Below, one piece after another: positions 5,189 through 7,674 of a stretch of DNA of 7,674 nt; within the stretch, counting starts at the first letter, position 1, and each line of letters begins with the position of its first letter. Origin of the DNA: Clostridia bacterium (GTDB lineage: Bacteria > Bacillota > Clostridia > Oscillospirales > Ruminococcaceae). Position numbers and translations under genes: made by a program. Where the stretch lies: positions 3,274 to 10,947 of the forward strand of contig WFLZ01000233.1 of assembly GCA_009177225.1 (NCBI GenBank), given 5' to 3'. The notes under the pieces are model-generated. The model was not told the origin of the DNA, made no database searches, and saw only the letters and a program-made list of their open reading frames with translations.

Positions 5189-6775
5189 ATGAGCAATAAA
5201 CTTGAACTTACATGGCATGGCAAGGAGCAGGAAATCCGAATTGAACCACGCCTTCTGATAGAAAAACCTGAACTTTCCAACATTGGAAACGTTCAGGATA
5301 CAGACAATATGCTTATTCACGGTGATAATCTACTTGCACTTAAAGCTCTTGAAAAGAACTATACAGGCAAAGTTAAATGCATCTACATAGACCCTCCATA
5401 TAATACAGGCTCTGCCTTTGAACAATATGACGACAATTTAGAGCATAGCCAATGGCTTAATTTAATGCGCCCAAGACTTGAAATTTTAATGAATCTGCTT
5501 GCGGAAGACGGCTCTATCTGGATTAGTATTGACGATGACGAGGGACATTATCTTAAAGTGTTATGTGATGAGATTTTTGGCAGACATAATTTTATCAGCA
5601 CAGTAATATGGGAAAAAAAGTATACTGTAGCGAATGATTCAACATGGCTTTCTGACAATCATGACTTTATACTTGTTTATGCAAAACATAAAGAAATATG
5701 GAGACCAAATTTACTTCCCAGAACAGAAGAAATGAATAAGGCATATAAAAATCCGGATAATCATCCTAAAGGACCATGGAAAGCAACACCTCTCCACGCT
5801 AAAAGTGGTTCTGCACAATCAGCAAGTTTTTCATATACCTTTAAAAATGGTGTTGTTTTTACACCACCGCCGGGAACTTTTTCACGTTTTTCGGTAGATA
5901 CGTTGAGAAAAATGGACGAAAACGATGAGATATGGTTTGGCAAAGATGGTAAGGCTATACCAGCGAGAAAAACATTTCTGTGCGATTTAAAAAAGCAAGG
6001 TGTTCCATCAAGAACTTTATGGAGATTTGATGAAGTTGGACATAATCATGAAGCACGTGAAGAAGTAAAAATTTTCAATTCTGAGTCTGTATTCGCAACG
6101 CCTAAACCCGAAAGACTGATTGAACGTGTTTTAACTCTTGCCACAAATGAAGGTGATTTGGTGCTTGACAGCTTTCTCGGAAGTGGCACAACCTGTGCAG
6201 TTGCTCACAAAATGGGACGTAGATATATCGGTATTGAAATGGGTGAACACGCATATACGCACTGCAAGAAAAGGCTTGATATGGTCATTTCGGGAGAGGA
6301 CAAGGGCGGAATCTCAAAATCTGTGAACTGGACGGGCGGCGGCGGATACCGTTTCTATGAGCTTGCACCTACACTCATAAACAAGGACGATTTTGACGCA
6401 TTTATAATAAATCCCGCTTACAGCCCTGATATGCTTGCGGCGGCTATGGCTCTCCATGAGGGCTTTACATATCAGCCTGATGCGGAGTACTTCTGGAAAC
6501 AGTCTAAGGGAAATGAAAATTCTTATCTCTTTGTCACAACACGTCATCTGACAGTCGCATACCTTGATTCAATTGCCGCAAGTATGGAAGATAACGAGTA
6601 TCTTGTAATTGCCTGCTGTTCTTTTGAGAAAGGTCTGGAAAAGTCAAATCCGCATATTGCAATCAAGAAAATACCGCAAATGCTGCTTGAACGCTGTGAA
6701 TTTGACAAGTCCGACTACAGCCTGAATATCATTCATCCGCCTGTTTATGAAGATGAGGAGGACTGCGATGCATAA
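5189..6775 (+). CDS. mod: Type III restriction-modification methyltransferase, Mod subunit
   Basis: A complete 528-residue beta-class adenine-N6 DNA methyltransferase. The catalytic motif IV DPPYNTG (68-74) comes before the target-recognition region (about 125-300), and the AdoMet-binding motif I DSFLGSGTT (327-335) comes after it, the order typical of type III Mod and other beta-class enzymes. 'MLIHGDNLLALKAL' (41-54) is also a common Mod signature. Mod reads the target site for both methylation and cleavage in complex with Res. Start ATG 5189 has GAGGT a few bases upstream. It lies 48 bases after the ABC ATPase gene with no good promoter between, so read-through from upstream is likely. Its stop overlaps the res start by 8 bases. 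GC content is uneven: about 43% near the start, near 30% in the recognition region, about 50% near the end. Confidence 0.93.
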   Translation: MSNKLELTWHGKEQEIRIEPRLLIEKPELSNIGNVQDTDNMLIHGDNLLALKALEKNYTGKVKCIYIDPPYNTGSAFEQYDDNLEHSQWLNLMRPRLEILMNLLAEDGSIWISIDDDEGHYLKVLCDEIFGRHNFISTVIWEKKYTVANDSTWLSDNHDFILVYAKHKEIWRPNLLPRTEEMNKAYKNPDNHPKGPWKATPLHAKSGSAQSASFSYTFKNGVVFTPPPGTFSRFSVDTLRKMDENDEIWFGKDGKAIPARKTFLCDLKKQGVPSRTLWRFDEVGHNHEAREEVKIFNSESVFATPKPERLIERVLTLATNEGDLVLDSFLGSGTTCAVAHKMGRRYIGIEMGEHAYTHCKKRLDMVISGEDKGGISKSVNWTGGGGYRFYELAPTLINKDDFDAFIINPAYSPDMLAAAMALHEGFTYQPDAEYFWKQSKGNENSYLFVTTRHLTVAYLDSIAASMEDNEYLVIACCSFEKGLEKSNPHIAIKKIPQMLLERCEFDKSDYSLNIIHPPVYEDEEDCDA

Positions 6776-7388
6776 CGATTTTCCAATGTACACCCCTGAA
6801 TATATCAGCGGTGTTATGTCACTCCGTAAGCCACAGAAAAAATCTCTCGAAATCCTCGATAATATCCTTTGTAACGTTGATTTGAAAAAAGGCATGAATC
6901 TCGATTCAGCCCTTGAAACCATAAATAAACTTTACCCGATTTGCACAAATTTCGAGCGTGATTTTATGTCACTGACATTCGCTCTTGCTACGGGTGTTGG
7001 TAAAACTCGTCTTATGGGTGCGTTTATTACATATCTGTACACCAAACATAATATCAGAAATTTCTTCGTCGTTGCCTATAACACGACTATTTACGATAAG
7101 TTACAGCGTGATTTTGGTGACCCAAATAATCCGAAGTATGTATTTAGAGGATTGAGTTGTTTTCCAAATCCGCCTGAAATTATTACAGGTGACGATTACA
7201 GAGGAAAACCGCTGCCCTCACTTCAAAGCAAAGTTCGCATTTTTATATTTAATATCAGCAAGTTTGATAAAGAAAACGCAAATATGAAAAAGGTCAGTGA
7301 TTACTATGAAACATCGCCGACAAATCAGGCTGCTTTCCCAGCCTTTCATTCACATAAGCCGCAGTTCTCACAGGACCGTCGCTGGTAG
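6768..7388 (+). pseudogene. res: Type III restriction endonuclease Res, truncated N-terminal fragment
   Basis: The N-terminal ~180 residues of the Res subunit of a type III system. An N-terminal SLRKPQKKSL (18-27) precedes Walker A/motif I ATGVGKT (74-80), and FFVVAYNTTIYDKLQRDF follows as the motif Ia region, typical of superfamily 2 helicases of this family. Full Res proteins are usually about 900-1000 residues and carry the DEAD/DEAH box, later helicase motifs and a C-terminal PD-(D/E)XK nuclease; all are missing. Coding resemblance stops near NMKKVSDYYE (about 7305), and the remaining frame to the stop at 7388 is antisense to an ATP-grasp gene. The start at 6768 is preferred because GAGGAGGA lies just upstream and it overlaps the mod stop by 8 bases. 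As shown, it cannot be an active nuclease. Whether the truncation is biological or a chimeric assembly cannot be decided here. Confidence 0.88.
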
Positions 7389-7623
7389 AAGTAATAATTA
7401 CATCCGGACAATAACGCAATGCCTGACGATATACCTCCTCCTGATCCAGTGTACTCACCACAAGCTTTACATCAGCTAACTGAAAACCTACCGCATTCTC
7501 ATCATAATCCACAAGAATAATCTGATACCCCAATTCTTTCGCTTTTCTGATAGCCGGAACCTGAAGCGCGCTTGCACCCAGAATCATTATTTTCTTCTGC
7601 AGCTCTGTCTTCTTTTCTGCCAT
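7294..7623 (-). pseudogene. ATP-grasp/carbamoyl-phosphate-synthase-like protein, N-terminal fragment
   Basis: About the first 100 residues of a leftward gene, ending at a spurious stop after the junction. Residues 11-102 form a pre-ATP-grasp Rossmann-like domain: KIMILGASALQVPAIRKAKE, then LGYQIILVDYDENAVGF, then 'CPDVIITSTSDGPVRTAAYV' and NERLGKQPDLS. That fits the N-terminal domain of carboxylate-amine ligases of the carbamoyl-phosphate-synthase or PurK-like kind. The ATP-binding and catalytic ATP-grasp domains are missing, so substrate and pathway cannot be given. The last residues (AMFHSNH) are translated from the res side of the junction. The ATG at 7623 has GGAG nine bases upstream. Local GC is higher than in the ABC-3C genes, which supports a different origin. 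The fold-family call is fairly sure, the exact function is not. Confidence 0.78.
7300..7325. other. Rearrangement or assembly junction between res and an ATP-grasp gene
   Basis: To the left the plus strand codes for Res up to about NMKKVSDYYE; to the right the minus strand codes for an ATP-grasp-type protein back to about QPDLS. Both proteins lose family resemblance within the same short interval, so the two coding regions are joined 3' truncation to 3' truncation. No terminal inverted repeat, IS end or obvious target duplication is visible at the point. The exact base is uncertain to about 10-20 positions. Confidence 0.75.
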
Positions 7624-7674
7624 ATCTGCCGTCTCCGTTCTTCATCTGCAATATTACGGTTCCCCTTTGCGTTT

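Noticed and set aside
5189..5330. Phase-variable simple repeats in mod, common in some type III systems
   Set aside because: I looked for tandem short units near the start and in the coding region and saw none.
7589..7674. End of an upstream gene overlapping the ATP-grasp start on the minus strand
   Set aside because: More than one frame is open into the window edge and no family feature distinguishes them; the piece is too short to assign.
1..7674. CRISPR array, tRNA, rRNA or IS element
   Set aside because: No regularly spaced identical repeats, no cloverleaf-like segment with a GTTCRA-type T-arm, and no transposase or terminal inverted repeats were seen.

Overview
The window looks like low-GC Bacillota DNA, most likely a gut Clostridia of the Ruminococcus/Lachnospiraceae kind. 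The reasons are strong GGAGG ribosome-binding sites, an AntA-type antirepressor, and a sigma-region-4-like regulator of the sort carried by integrative elements in that group. This host guess is inference from style; there is no rRNA or housekeeping gene to confirm it.

Left part (1-1016, minus strand): a small mobile-element regulatory module transcribed leftwards. It holds a sigma-factor-like HTH protein (408-1016), a 67-residue protein of unknown function (146-349), and the first 51 residues of an AntA/AntB-type antirepressor that runs off the window (1-153). The sigma-like gene has a notable leader: a perfect stem-loop that holds its Shine-Dalgarno sequence and ends at the start codon, with a second perfect stem-loop just before it.

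Spacer (1017-1627): about 610 bases without a gene, between the divergent modules. It contains the leader hairpins, repeated ATGTTGTATCCT boxes, a 14-bp imperfect hairpin, a strong extended -10 promoter facing right, and a pyrimidine-rich 5' UTR with a 15-base direct repeat.

Middle (1628-5140, plus strand): three AT-rich overlapping genes that I read as an ABC three-component (ABC-3C) conflict/defence system. They are an effector-type protein with an ABC-3C-like C-terminal domain and an unassigned N-terminal region (408 aa), a small winged-helix-like middle component (149 aa), and a Rad50/SMC-like ABC ATPase with a CPFC zinc hook (617 aa).

Right (5189 to about 7310, plus strand): a type III restriction-modification pair follows after only 48 bases. 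The methyltransferase (mod) is complete; the helicase-nuclease (res) is present only as its first ~180 residues.

Far right (about 7310-7623, minus strand): the res coding sequence ends abruptly against the 5' part of a leftward ATP-grasp-type gene, which is itself cut off. Both genes lack their 3' parts, so this is a rearrangement breakpoint or an assembly chimera. Read together, positions 1628 to ~7310 are a stacked defence island (ABC-3C plus type III R-M), probably one transcription unit driven from the promoter near 1501, beside a mobile-element control module.
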